From JAFGVL01 sp963662245 (GTDB lineage Bacteria > Bacteroidota > Bacteroidia > Bacteroidales > Paludibacteraceae), in assembly GCA_963662245.2 (NCBI GenBank), contig CAXXVQ010000009.1, positions 742,821 to 806,820 of the forward strand: DNA of 64,000 nt. Direction: 5' to 3'. Position 1 is the first letter of the stretch. Every line of letters starts with the position of its first letter. A model generated the notes under the pieces. That model made no database searches. It saw only the letters and a list, made by a program, of their open reading frames with translations, and was not told where the DNA came from. Position numbers and translations under genes: made by a program. Positions 56,833 through 64,000 of this stretch are shown in pieces.

Positions 56833-58038
56833 ATGAAAAAAGTAATTTTATCTTCTTTAATTGCTTTTGCCTTTGTAAGTGGCATTTTTGCTCAAAGTAC
56901 TGAGTTATCAAAATGGTCAGCAGGGGTAAAAGGTGGTATTTCTACAATTAGAGGAATCCAGTATTCTACAGATTGGTATGATAGAGCTTATAACCCAGAG
57001 TTTGGTGTTTTTGCTGAAAGAACATTTAATCCATTAACTGGTTTAGGTTTAGAAGTTATGTATGTAGGTGCAAATAATGACACTTATGATGCTAACATAA
57101 TTAATACAACAGTTTATCATTCAATCAACTTAACAAACTTGTTAAACAGATTCCGTACTAGCTCTAAATTTAATGCATACTACATTACTGGTTTAGGTGC
57201 AGCATTCGGATCAGTTGATGGGAGTGACTATGAGCCAGCTTTAGCTGCAACTTTTGGCTTAGATTTAGAGTATAATGTTACTCCTTTTGTTGCTGTAGGA
57301 GTTGAGGGTCAATATCGTTGGAATTCAACTGATTTTAGTATGATGCCTTATTCTACAACAAAAGACTTTTATACAGCTAACTTAAATGTTCGTTACAAAT
57401 TTAATGGTGTAACTAACAACAGAAATGTTAGCATTGTAGAGTTCGAAAGAATTAATTCGCAAAAAGATGCTACTCAACAAGCAATTGATAAAATTGAATA
57501 TGAGTTAGCTCGTCAAGCAGAAGAAATTAAGAAACTACAAGAAAAAGGAAGTGCTGACAGTATTGATGGTGTAGCTATTAAAGATATCATCATTGGTCAA
57601 CAATATCAATTAGAGCAATTAACTAAATTATTAACTAAAGCTCGTAAAGATCTTTACAGACACTTAACTGCAAGTGGTGAAATGTATGGTGAGGGTGATG
57701 CTCAATATGATATCTCTTCAGTAGGTTTCAAAACTGGGTCTGCTAAGTTAACTAAAGAAGCATATGCTGTATTGGATACATTAGTTCCATCTTTAGCTCA
57801 AAATGACAAATGGACTATCAAAGTATTAGGACATACTGACAATGTAGGTGGCGAAGCTTACAACAAAGATCTTTCTTTAAGAAGAGCTAAATCAGTTAAA
57901 AAATACTTAGTTAAAAAAGGTATCGTTGATACAAGAGTTACAACTGAAGGTTTAGCATTTAGCAAACCTATCGCTTGTAATGATACTCCAGAAGGACGCG
58001 CTAAAAATCGTCGTGTTGAAGTTATCGTAAATAAATAA
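56833..58038 (+). CDS. OmpA-family outer-membrane protein
   Basis: Two-part envelope protein. Signal peptide 1-20 (ending IFAQ), an N-terminal eight-stranded barrel (about 25-195, WSAGVKGGISTIRG, LGLEVMYVGAN, LNVRYKFNG), a coiled-coil link (about 215-255, IDKIEYELARQAEEIKKLQ), and a C-terminal OmpA domain (about 290-401) with KVLGHTDNVGG and NDLSLRRAKSV-like LSLRRAKSVKKYLVKKG, which binds peptidoglycan via the conserved Asp and Arg. 401 residues. Probably abundant, with a good promoter and terminator. Confidence 0.93.
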   Translation: MKKVILSSLIAFAFVSGIFAQSTELSKWSAGVKGGISTIRGIQYSTDWYDRAYNPEFGVFAERTFNPLTGLGLEVMYVGANNDTYDANIINTTVYHSINLTNLLNRFRTSSKFNAYYITGLGAAFGSVDGSDYEPALAATFGLDLEYNVTPFVAVGVEGQYRWNSTDFSMMPYSTTKDFYTANLNVRYKFNGVTNNRNVSIVEFERINSQKDATQQAIDKIEYELARQAEEIKKLQEKGSADSIDGVAIKDIIIGQQYQLEQLTKLLTKARKDLYRHLTASGEMYGEGDAQYDISSVGFKTGSAKLTKEAYAVLDTLVPSLAQNDKWTIKVLGHTDNVGGEAYNKDLSLRRAKSVKKYLVKKGIVDTRVTTEGLAFSKPIACNDTPEGRAKNRRVEVIVNK

Positions 58039-58059
58039 GAAGTAATTCTTAATATATAG

Positions 58060-58092
58060 AAAAGCCCGAATTTATATTCGGGCTTTTTCTTT
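58060..58092 (+). terminator. Terminator after the OmpA-family gene
   Basis: AAAGCCCGAAT / ATTCGGGCTTT with a short AT loop and T-run. Confidence 0.92.
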
Positions 58093-58230
58093 TTGTCGTA
58101 TTTGCTATTGTATAACTTAAATTCCTTGTGTTATTTCTGAGTGCTGTTGTTTGATTATAGTTGTTGTATTAGTGTTAGAATGAGTATTGGTTAAGAAATA
58201 GCTTATAGTAGTTTTGATGATAACGAAATA

Positions 58231-58266
58231 AAAATGGGATGTCAAATACGACATCCCATTCTTTTT
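58231..58266 (-). terminator. Terminator after purM
   Basis: AATGGGATGTC / GACATCCCATT around AAATAC, T-runs on both sides; 16 bp past the purM stop. The stretch 58093-58230 before it shows nothing else. Confidence 0.88.
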
Positions 58267-58281
58267 ATATTGGAAGTTTAT

Positions 58282-59448
58282 TTAGTATTCAAATCTACCA
58301 AATTCGCTTTCGATTATAAGTTCTTTTTTGCTTGAAGCTTCACATCTTCCAACTATTTGAGCATCGATGTTGAATGATTTTGAAATGTCAATTACTTGCT
58401 GTGCGAATTCTTCAGGTAAATAGACTTCTAAGCGGTGTCCCATGTTAAATACCTTATACATCTCTTTCCAATCTGTTTTTGATTCCTTTTGAATAATCTC
58501 AAATAGTGGAGGGGCAGGGAATAGGTTGTCTTTAGTGATTTTCAGATTTTCAACAAAATGAAGAACTTTTGTTTGAGCTCCACCGGAACAGTGAACCATT
58601 CCATGGATTTGAGTTCTAAGTTCTGTTAATAGTTTTTTAACTACGGGAGCATATGTTCTAGTTGGAGATAAAACTAGTTTTCCAGCATCAATGCCTAATT
58701 TTTCAATTTTGTCTGTTAGTTTGTAGCTTCCTGAGTAAACTAGGTCAGATGGTACTGCAGAATCATAGCTTTCAGGGTATTTTGCTGCTAAGTAATTAGC
58801 AAATACATCGTGACGAGCAGATGTTAATCCGTTACTTCCCATTCCTCCGTTGTATTCTTTTTCATACGAAGCTTGTCCTGATGAAGATAAACCAACAATT
58901 ACATCGCCAGCTTTAATATTGGCATTGTCAATCACATTGCTTTTTTTCATTCTGCAGGTAACTGTACTGTCAACTATGATTGTTCTGACTAGATCGCCTA
59001 CATCAGCAGTTTCACCACCTGTAGAATGGATGTTTACACCCATTTCGCGAAGTTCTTCTAGTAAATCATTAGTTCCATTGATAATCGCTGCAAGAACATC
59101 ACCTGTAATAAGGTTTTTATTGCGACCAATTGTTGATGATAATAATATATTGTCTGTTGCACCTACGCATAGTAGGTCATCAATATTCATGATAAGTGCA
59201 TCTTGTGCAATTCCTTTCCAAACAGAGATGTCTCCGGTTTCTTTCCAATACATATATGCTAAGCTGGATTTTGTTCCAGCTCCATCAGCATGCATAATAT
59301 TGCAATACTCGTTATCTCCACCTAAAAAGTCAGGAATGATTTTGCAAAATGCTTTTGGGAAGATTCCTTTGTCAATGTTTTTGATGGCATTATGCACATC
59401 CTCTTTTCCGGCAGATACGCCTCTTTGATTGTATCTTTGATCACTCAT
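58282..59448 (-). CDS. purM: AIR synthase (phosphoribosylformylglycinamidine cyclo-ligase)
   Basis: Makes aminoimidazole ribotide, closing the imidazole ring in purine synthesis. MHADGAGTKSSLAYM (about 52-66) with the DGxGTK phosphate-binding motif, NIDDLLCVGATDNILLSSTIG in part and STGGETADVGDL (about 141-152) identify the AIRS/PurM superfamily. 388 residues, longer than the usual 345-residue E. coli form, in the style of the Bacteroidota proteins. C-terminus ends ESEFGRFEY. recF is 59 bp upstream on the same strand. Confidence 0.92.
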   Translation of the reverse strand: MSDQRYNQRGVSAGKEDVHNAIKNIDKGIFPKAFCKIIPDFLGGDNEYCNIMHADGAGTKSSLAYMYWKETGDISVWKGIAQDALIMNIDDLLCVGATDNILLSSTIGRNKNLITGDVLAAIINGTNDLLEELREMGVNIHSTGGETADVGDLVRTIIVDSTVTCRMKKSNVIDNANIKAGDVIVGLSSSGQASYEKEYNGGMGSNGLTSARHDVFANYLAAKYPESYDSAVPSDLVYSGSYKLTDKIEKLGIDAGKLVLSPTRTYAPVVKKLLTELRTQIHGMVHCSGGAQTKVLHFVENLKITKDNLFPAPPLFEIIQKESKTDWKEMYKVFNMGHRLEVYLPEEFAQQVIDISKSFNIDAQIVGRCEASSKKELIIESEFGRFEY

Positions 59449-59507
59449 TATTAATGTAATTTGTGTCTACTAAGGTAGTTTTAGTTTATAATAGCAAAGT
59501 TATTCTC

Positions 59508-60599
59508 TTATTCGGAAATTACTAATCCGTTTTTTACAATAAATATTCTTGCATCCTGATGAATTTCGGTAATAATTTCATCAAGATGTTCTCTGTTTGT
59601 ATCTGTAATAAATATTTGTCCAAAATTATCTTCTGATACTAGGCGGACAATTTGTTTAACACGACTTTCGTCTAGTTTATCAAAAATATCATCCAAAAGA
59701 AGTATTGGGTTGATTTTTGATATTCGTTTGAGGAAATCAAATTGGGCTAGTTTTAAAGCAATAAGAAAAGTCTTATTTTGACCTTGAGAACCTTCCTTTT
59801 TAATTTGGTGTTCACCAAGTAGCATTTCTAGTTCATCCTTATGTGTTCCTTTTGTTGTGTAGCCTAAAATTATGTCCCTATTCCTGTTTCGAGATAGTAA
59901 ATTTTTTAAGCTATTTTCTTCAAGTTGAGAATTGTAAGATATGCTTACTGATTCTTTGTCTGAAGATAGAAACTGGTGAAATGACTGGAAGATTGGTTTA
60001 AACTCATTGATAAATTTTTTTCGACCATTGTAAATGATTTCCCCATAGCTGTTCATTTGATCTTCCCAGATTTCATATAAAGTGCTGTCGGAACAATTTG
60101 ATTTTAGCAAAGAGTTTCTTTGTGATACAGCATTATTATAATGAATAAGAGCTTGGAGATATTCTTTGTCATTTTGAGAAATGATTGAGTCAATGAACTT
60201 TCTTCTAACTTCACTTCCTTCAGATATTAACGCATTATCATCAGGAGAAATCATTACTAAAGGCAAAATGCCGATGTGTTCAGATAACCTTTCGTATTCT
60301 TTTTTGTTACGCTTGAATTGCTTTTTTTGCTTGCGTTTAAGTCCGCAATAGATGTTTTCCTCAGAACCTTTGATTGAATATTTTCCTTGAAGAACAAAGA
60401 ATTCTTGATCGTGAGTGATGTTTTGAGAGTCTATGCTGTTTTTGTGACTTTTGCAATAGGAAAGGTAGTAGATTGCATCAAGGATATTTGTTTTTCCGGC
60501 ACCATTGGATCCAATAAAACAGTTGATTTTAGGCGAAAAATCGATTTCTGCCTGAATGATGTTTTTGTAATTGATTAATGATAAGTGTTGGAGAAACAT
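59508..60599 (-). CDS. recF: DNA replication/repair protein RecF
   Basis: ATPase that helps load RecA at gapped DNA. Walker A NCFIGSNGAGKTNILDAIYY in part (about 36-50), the signature SQGQNKTFLIALKLAQ (about 263-278) and Walker B NPILLLDDIFDKLDE (about 289-303) are intact. The start is ATG 60599 (MFLQHLSLINYKN), the normal RecF start; the longer frame to 60644 adds 15 residues with no homology. 363 residues. dnaA/dnaN are not adjacent. Divergent from the TPR gene. Confidence 0.95.
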   Translation of the reverse strand: MFLQHLSLINYKNIIQAEIDFSPKINCFIGSNGAGKTNILDAIYYLSYCKSHKNSIDSQNITHDQEFFVLQGKYSIKGSEENIYCGLKRKQKKQFKRNKKEYERLSEHIGILPLVMISPDDNALISEGSEVRRKFIDSIISQNDKEYLQALIHYNNAVSQRNSLLKSNCSDSTLYEIWEDQMNSYGEIIYNGRKKFINEFKPIFQSFHQFLSSDKESVSISYNSQLEENSLKNLLSRNRNRDIILGYTTKGTHKDELEMLLGEHQIKKEGSQGQNKTFLIALKLAQFDFLKRISKINPILLLDDIFDKLDESRVKQIVRLVSEDNFGQIFITDTNREHLDEIITEIHQDARIFIVKNGLVISE

Positions 60600-60751
60600 G
60601 TTTGATCTATTATCTTCTGCAAAGATAGGAGAAAATGTGCTCAAGTCAAGACATTAAGTAGAAGAGAGACTCTAAATTGTTGTCAAAGGAGCAAATTAGT
60701 TAGGGTAGTAAAAAAACTACACGATTATTTCGTTTATAAATAAGAATACTA

Positions 60752-60759
60752 TATTTTTG
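60752..60759 (+). promoter_or_regulatory. -7 box of the TPR gene
   Basis: TATTTTTG, 41 bp before the ATG. No TTTG at ideal spacing. Confidence 0.5.
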
Positions 60760-60800
60760 CCATCCATAAATAAAACTATTATTAAAAATTAAAGTAAGCT

Positions 60801-61490
60801 ATGTCAAAGGATAATAAAGCTAATCACGAGGGGTTTGGTGAAGAAATAGAAATAGCAATCAGTAAAACTGAAGCATTTATTGAGAAATATCAAAAGCAAT
60901 TAATTTATGGTGTTCTAGCTATTGTATTAGTTGTATGTGGTATTTTGTTATTTAATCGTTTTTATTTGGCACCACAAGAGTTAGAAGCTCAAGATCAAAT
61001 GGCTAAAGGCGAGCAATATTTTGCTGTAGACTCATTTAAAATTGCTTTAAATGGTGATGGTGTAGATTATATTGGATTTACAAGAATTGCAGAAAACTAT
61101 GGTGTAACCAAATCTGCTAATTTAGCTAATGCATATGCCGGTATTTGTTATTACAAGTTAGGTGAATACGAAAAAGCTGTTCAATCATTATCAGAATTTG
61201 ATGGTGATGGAGATGTGAATGTAAGTCCAGTTATGGTTGGCCTAATGGGAGATGCTTATGTCGAACTTAATAATTTAGATAAAGCTCTTGAATGTTATGC
61301 AAAAGCATATGGAACAGAAAATAAAGTTTTTAGTCCTGTATATCTTAAGAAAGCTGCAATCGTTTATGAAAGTAAAGGTGATGCTGCAAAAGCATTTGAC
61401 TTATATTCTCAAATTCAATCAGAATATCCAATGAGTAGTGAAGCTCAAGATATTGAGAAATATATCGAGAGAGCTAAGTTGAAAAAATAA
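60801..61490 (+). CDS. Membrane-anchored tetratricopeptide protein (YfgM-like)
   Basis: 229 residues: an acidic N-terminus, one transmembrane helix (about 35-55, LIYGVLAIVLVVCGILLFN in part), and a periplasmic TPR domain (about 95-225) with repeats such as NAYAGICYYKLGEYEKAVQ and GDAYVELNNLDKALECYAKAYG. This layout is that of YfgM/PpiD-type helpers at the Sec translocon. ribH follows after a terminator, so it is transcribed alone. Confidence 0.85.
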   Translation: MSKDNKANHEGFGEEIEIAISKTEAFIEKYQKQLIYGVLAIVLVVCGILLFNRFYLAPQELEAQDQMAKGEQYFAVDSFKIALNGDGVDYIGFTRIAENYGVTKSANLANAYAGICYYKLGEYEKAVQSLSEFDGDGDVNVSPVMVGLMGDAYVELNNLDKALECYAKAYGTENKVFSPVYLKKAAIVYESKGDAAKAFDLYSQIQSEYPMSSEAQDIEKYIERAKLKK

Positions 61491-61508
61491 TAAACAAAAT
61501 ATTTATTT

Positions 61509-61547
61509 TAACCACAGTTTACAATTTGTAAGACTGTGGTTTTTTTA
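61509..61547 (+). terminator. Terminator after the TPR gene
   Basis: AACCACAGT (with TTAC) / (GTAAG) ACTGTGGTT and a run of seven T, 12 bp before the ribH start. Confidence 0.88.
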
Positions 61548-61558
61548 TACAAATAATT

Positions 61559-62056
61559 ATGGCAACACAATATCAGAATTTATCAGAATACGATCCTACA
61601 ACAGTTCCTGATGCATCTGGAATGCGTTTTGGGATAGTAGTGTCAGAATGGAATACAGATATTACTAAAGCATTGTTAAAAGGTGCGTACGAGACATTGG
61701 TTAAGCACGGTGTTAAGGAAGAAAATATTTTAGTGAAATATGTGCCTGGTGCTTTTGAATTAACTTTTGGTGCAAAGGTGATGTATGAAACTCAAGAGGA
61801 TTTAGATGCTATTATTGGACTAGGTTGTATTATTCGTGGAGAAACTCCTCATTTTGATTTTATTTCTCAAGGGGTAACGCAAGGTTTTGTAGATTTAAAT
61901 ATTGAGGGTTCTATTCCGTTCATCTTCGGTGTGTTAACTAATGATACTATGCAGCAATCAGTTGATAGAGCTGGAGGAAAGCACGGTAATAAAGGCGATG
62001 AAGCTGCTATTACTGCAATAAAAATAGTGAATTATGTTTTGGAATTAGAAAAATAA
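61559..62056 (+). CDS. ribH: 6,7-dimethyl-8-ribityllumazine synthase
   Basis: Joins 5-amino-6-ribitylaminouracil with dihydroxybutanone phosphate, the penultimate step to riboflavin. Substrate-binding motifs: SEWNTDITKALLKGAYETL in part (about 29-47), VPGAFELTFGAK (about 61-72), GLGCIIRGETPHFDF (about 86-100) with the catalytic His, and IPFIFGVLTNDTMQQ (about 119-133). 165 residues. ribBA (40812) supplies its second substrate. The promoter of tRNA-Tyr overlaps the end of this gene. Confidence 0.96.
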   Translation: MATQYQNLSEYDPTTVPDASGMRFGIVVSEWNTDITKALLKGAYETLVKHGVKEENILVKYVPGAFELTFGAKVMYETQEDLDAIIGLGCIIRGETPHFDFISQGVTQGFVDLNIEGSIPFIFGVLTNDTMQQSVDRAGGKHGNKGDEAAITAIKIVNYVLELEK

Positions 62057-62068
62057 TATATACTTTTG
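62037..62068 (+). promoter_or_regulatory. Promoter of the tRNA-Tyr/tRNA-Gly unit
   Basis: -33 TTTTG (62037-62041, inside the ribH coding end), 19 bp spacer, -7 TACTTTTG (62061-62068). Ideal spacing and close to consensus. Confidence 0.82.
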
Positions 62069-62085
62069 CAGCGTCTTTAAAGAAA

Positions 62086-62168
62086 GGGTAGTTACCAGAG
62101 TGGCCAAATGGGGCAGACTGTAACTCTGCTGGCTTACGCCTTCGGTGGTTCGAATCCACCACTGCCCA
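62086..62168 (+). tRNA. tRNA-Tyr (anticodon GTA)
   Basis: 83 nt class II tRNA. Acceptor GGGTAGT pairs with ACTGCCC (62161-62167), discriminator A at 62168. Anticodon GTA in GACTGTAACTC, long variable arm, and T-arm GGTGGTTCGAATCCACC. CCA is not encoded. Confidence 0.97.
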
Positions 62169-62200
62169 CTTTTTTTGATAGTTGATTTCTTAAAAATCAT

Positions 62201-62273
62201 GCGGGAGTAGCTCAGTTGATAGAGCATCAGCCTTCCAAGCTGAGGGTCGCGGGTTTGAACCCCGTCTCCCGCT
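62201..62273 (+). tRNA. tRNA-Gly (anticodon TCC)
   Basis: 73 nt. Acceptor GCGGGAG pairs with CTCCCGC, discriminator T. Anticodon TCC in GCCTTCCAAGC; D-arm GCTCAGTTGATAGAGC; T-arm CGGGTTTGAACCCCG (with one wobble). 32 nt after tRNA-Tyr, probably same transcript. CCA not encoded. Confidence 0.97.
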
Positions 62274-62280
62274 CAAGTTT

Positions 62281-62320
62281 AATCCGGTTTTTCTTATTGA
62301 AAAATCGGATTTGTTTTTTT
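62281..62320 (+). terminator. Terminator after the tRNA pair
   Basis: AATCCGGTTTTTC / GAAAAATCGGATT and T-run. The T-run region carries the -33 TTG of the bactofilin promoter. Confidence 0.85.
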
Positions 62321-62341
62321 AGAACAAAATAAATATTTTTG
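62311..62341 (+). promoter_or_regulatory. Promoter of the bactofilin gene
   Basis: -33 TTG (62311-62313), 20 bp spacer, -7 TATTTTTG (62334-62341). Overlaps the tRNA terminator. Confidence 0.72.
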
Positions 62342-62357
62342 TTTGCATTTATAAAAA

Positions 62358-62765
62358 ATGAGGAAAAAAGACATGGCAAAAGAAGTTGTAAATAATAATG
62401 GAATTGCCCATAATGCTTTAGCATTTGGCAGCCGTTTAAAAGGAAATATTGTATCAGACTCTGATTTTAGAGTTGATGGAGCTGTCGAAGGAAAAATCGA
62501 ATGTTCAGGAAGAGTTGTAATTGGACCTAAAGGATCCGTTATTGGTGATATTATTTGTTCAAACTCAGATATTATGGGTGAATTGAAAGGAAATATCATT
62601 GTAAGTGATACATTGTCATTAAAGTCTACAGCAAATGTTTCTGGAGATATTAAGACGAAAGTCTTGGTTATTGAGCCGGAAGCTATATTCTGTGGTAGTT
62701 GTGATATGGGAGATGGCAATGCTGTTTCTCAAGAATTTCAAGTACAAGAAGAAAAAGTAAAGTAA
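62358..62765 (+). CDS. Bactofilin (polymer-forming cytoskeletal protein)
   Basis: Bactofilins self-assemble without nucleotide into filaments that place wall enzymes and other factors. The beta-helix core (about 20-115) has repeating short turns such as FGSRLKGNIVSDSDFRVDGAVEG in part, IECSGRVVIGPKGSVIGDI in part and SLKSTANVSGDIKTKVLVI, then an acidic, disordered tail (QEFQVQEEKVK). 135 residues. The ATG at 62373 (MAKEVVNN) is an equally good start. Confidence 0.9.
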   Translation: MRKKDMAKEVVNNNGIAHNALAFGSRLKGNIVSDSDFRVDGAVEGKIECSGRVVIGPKGSVIGDIICSNSDIMGELKGNIIVSDTLSLKSTANVSGDIKTKVLVIEPEAIFCGSCDMGDGNAVSQEFQVQEEKVK

Positions 62766-62788
62766 AGCTTTCTTTAGAAAAAGAATAT

Positions 62789-62828
62789 AAGCGAGATTGT
62801 AAAACAGCAGTTTTGAATCTCGCTTTTT
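62789..62828 (+). terminator. Terminator after the bactofilin gene
   Basis: AAGCGAGATT(GTAAAAC) / (GTTTTG)AATCTCGCTT and T-run. Confidence 0.9.
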
Positions 62829-62848
62829 TAATTTATTATCCTCATCTA

Positions 62849-64000
62849 ATGAAGAAGTATATATTATCCTTTTTTTTGCTGATAATTTCATTTGGTAGTG
62901 CATACTCACAACTGTTGTCAGATAAAGCTCAGGTTACATTATTAACATGTGCCCCGGGTGAAGAGTTGTATGCTGGATTTGGGCATACGGCAATTAGAAT
63001 TTATGATCCTAACACAAGGCTAGATGTTGTCTTTAATTATGGGACATTTAATTATCGTGTAAATAATTTTTATTTGAAGTTTGTCAAGGGGATTACTGAC
63101 TACGAGCTAAGTATTGATCTGGGTATTGGATTTTTTATGAAATATTCTGATCGAGAGATTAAGGTTTGGGAGCAAGTTTTAGATCTGACACAAGAACAAA
63201 AGCAGTCGATGTTAGATGCATTGATGGAAAACTATAAGCCAGAAAATAGATTCTATCGCTATAACTTTGTTTATGATAACTGTTCAACTAGACCAAGAGA
63301 TATTATTGAAGCTGCTGCAGGTAAAGTCAGTTATATTGATGACAATAAGAAAGACACTTTCAGGGATTTGATTGCTAAATATATCGGAGAGGATACTTGG
63401 ATAAAATTTGGGATTGACCTAGTTCTTGGAAGTGAGGCTGATGAGGTTGCTACATTTAAGGAAAGGATGTTTTTGCCTCTTGAGTTAAAGCATTATATGC
63501 AAACTGCAACTAAAGAGAATGGTGATAAACTAGTGGAAAAAGAGTCTGTAGCAATTGATATGCCTATGGTTAAATCTGCTAAATCAGAATTTACACCATT
63601 ATTGTTATCATATATTTTATTAGCATTAGTGTTGGCTGTAACAGTTATTTGGAGAAATAAATATTTGTGGTGTTTAGATGTCTTGTTGTTTACGGTTGCC
63701 GGTTTAGTGGGAATTGTTGTTTTCTATTTAAATTTTTTCTCACAACATCCTTTGGTAGGAGATAATTATAATTTATTGTGGGTAAACCCGCTTGATTTAT
63801 TATTTGTACTTCTTATTCCAATAAAAGGAATTAGAAGAATAAAAGTGTATCTACATGTGTTCTTGTCAGTATCAATAGTTGTAGCTATTGCCGGTTATAT
63901 CTTCTTGCCTCAAAAGTTTAATTTGGCATTTTTGCCACTAATGATAACTTTGCTAGTCCGTTCTGTTCATTATATCAGAATGAGAGAAGTATTTATAATT
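62849..64000 (+). CDS. DUF4105 / Lnb-like lipoprotein N-acyltransferase, 3' end outside window
   Basis: Open from ATG 62849 to the window edge (384 codons, no stop), so partial. Signal peptide 1-20 (ending AYS), then the DUF4105 domain (about 22-210): TCAPGEELYAGFGHTAIRIYD in part (His about 51), FNYGTFNY, and YNFVYDNCSTRPRDII (Cys about 143). The His and Cys fit a papain-like/NlpC-type acyl-transfer site. Four or more helices follow from about 250 (LLLSYILLALVLAVTVIW). DUF4105 proteins include the recently described Lnb that N-acylates lipoproteins in Bacteroides; I infer the same role. There are paralogs in this family, so identity is not certain. Confidence 0.8.
   Translation, partial: MKKYILSFFLLIISFGSAYSQLLSDKAQVTLLTCAPGEELYAGFGHTAIRIYDPNTRLDVVFNYGTFNYRVNNFYLKFVKGITDYELSIDLGIGFFMKYSDREIKVWEQVLDLTQEQKQSMLDALMENYKPENRFYRYNFVYDNCSTRPRDIIEAAAGKVSYIDDNKKDTFRDLIAKYIGEDTWIKFGIDLVLGSEADEVATFKERMFLPLELKHYMQTATKENGDKLVEKESVAIDMPMVKSAKSEFTPLLLSYILLALVLAVTVIWRNKYLWCLDVLLFTVAGLVGIVVFYLNFFSQHPLVGDNYNLLWVNPLDLLFVLLIPIKGIRRIKVYLHVFLSVSIVVAIAGYIFLPQKFNLAFLPLMITLLVRSVHYIRMREVFII

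Noticed and set aside
58850..59428. 192-codon plus-strand ORF over purM
   Set aside because: Antisense shadow of purM.
61491..61558. FMN riboswitch before ribH
   Set aside because: The gap contains only the terminator of the upstream gene.

Overview
The window is AT-rich chromosomal DNA of a member of the Bacteroidota, most likely Bacteroidales or a close relative. Support comes from the proteins (PorP/SprF, PorT and GldB of type IX secretion and gliding; fused DAHP synthase-chorismate mutase; GGGtGRT protein; DUF4105/Lnb) and from many promoters of the Bacteroidota form TTTG, about 19 bp, TAnnTTTG. I do not name a genus. Nearly all of it is core housekeeping sequence; the accessory part is two IS3-family insertion sequences, one decayed relative, and many short palindromic intergenic repeats.

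Layout. 0-5 kb: PorP-family barrel, alkyladenine glycosylase, then rplM-rpsI-rpsB-tsf. 5-14 kb: NamZ peptidoglycan hexosaminidase, two AGCS amino-acid:cation symporters, an MsbA-like ABC exporter, purB, YjbQ, and a repeat-rich gap at 11.5-12.05 kb. 14-18 kb (minus strand): a DEAD-box helicase, selU and selD run, which uses selenium for tRNA 2-selenouridine. 18.2-22.6 kb: aromatic amino-acid operon (prephenate dehydratase, aminotransferase, DAHP synthase/chorismate mutase, prephenate dehydrogenase) headed by a 19-codon Tyr/Phe leader peptide and attenuator. 22.6-28.8 kb: Crp/Fnr regulator with a rhodanese gene behind a Crp-type site, glgB, YhcH, DUF2461, pheS. 28.8-30.3 kb: a 43-codon ORF and a SUMF1-domain gene with matching N-termini and matching tandem operators. 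30.4-42 kb: lon, the porT-gldB-metallohydrolase operon, a ferredoxin, the glucosaminidase-DUF721-HEAT-thioesterase operon, cdd, a START-like protein, an LptF/G permease and ribBA. 42-44.25 kb: decayed IS next to an intact IS3 copy. 44.25-54.3 kb: outer-membrane protein, NifU-like plus GGGtGRT pair, acyl-CoA ligase, pyrG-yidC, second IS3 copy. 54.3-64 kb: ppnP, rpsA, OmpA-type porin, purM, recF, a TPR protein, ribH, tRNA-Tyr, tRNA-Gly, bactofilin and the start of a DUF4105/Lnb gene cut by the window end.

The most informative non-coding findings are the Tyr/Phe attenuator (18.2-18.4 kb), the twin TGTTnnnnAACA operators in front of the small ORF and the SUMF1-like gene (28.87 and 29.23 kb), the Crp-type site at class II spacing before the rhodanese gene (23.33 kb), and the two stacked palindromes before the GGGtGRT operon (45.31-45.34 kb). 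Both intact IS copies have their OrfB-side end 2-3 bp after a host stop codon. I found no CRISPR array, prophage or defence island. All family assignments come from reading the sequences; no database search was run.
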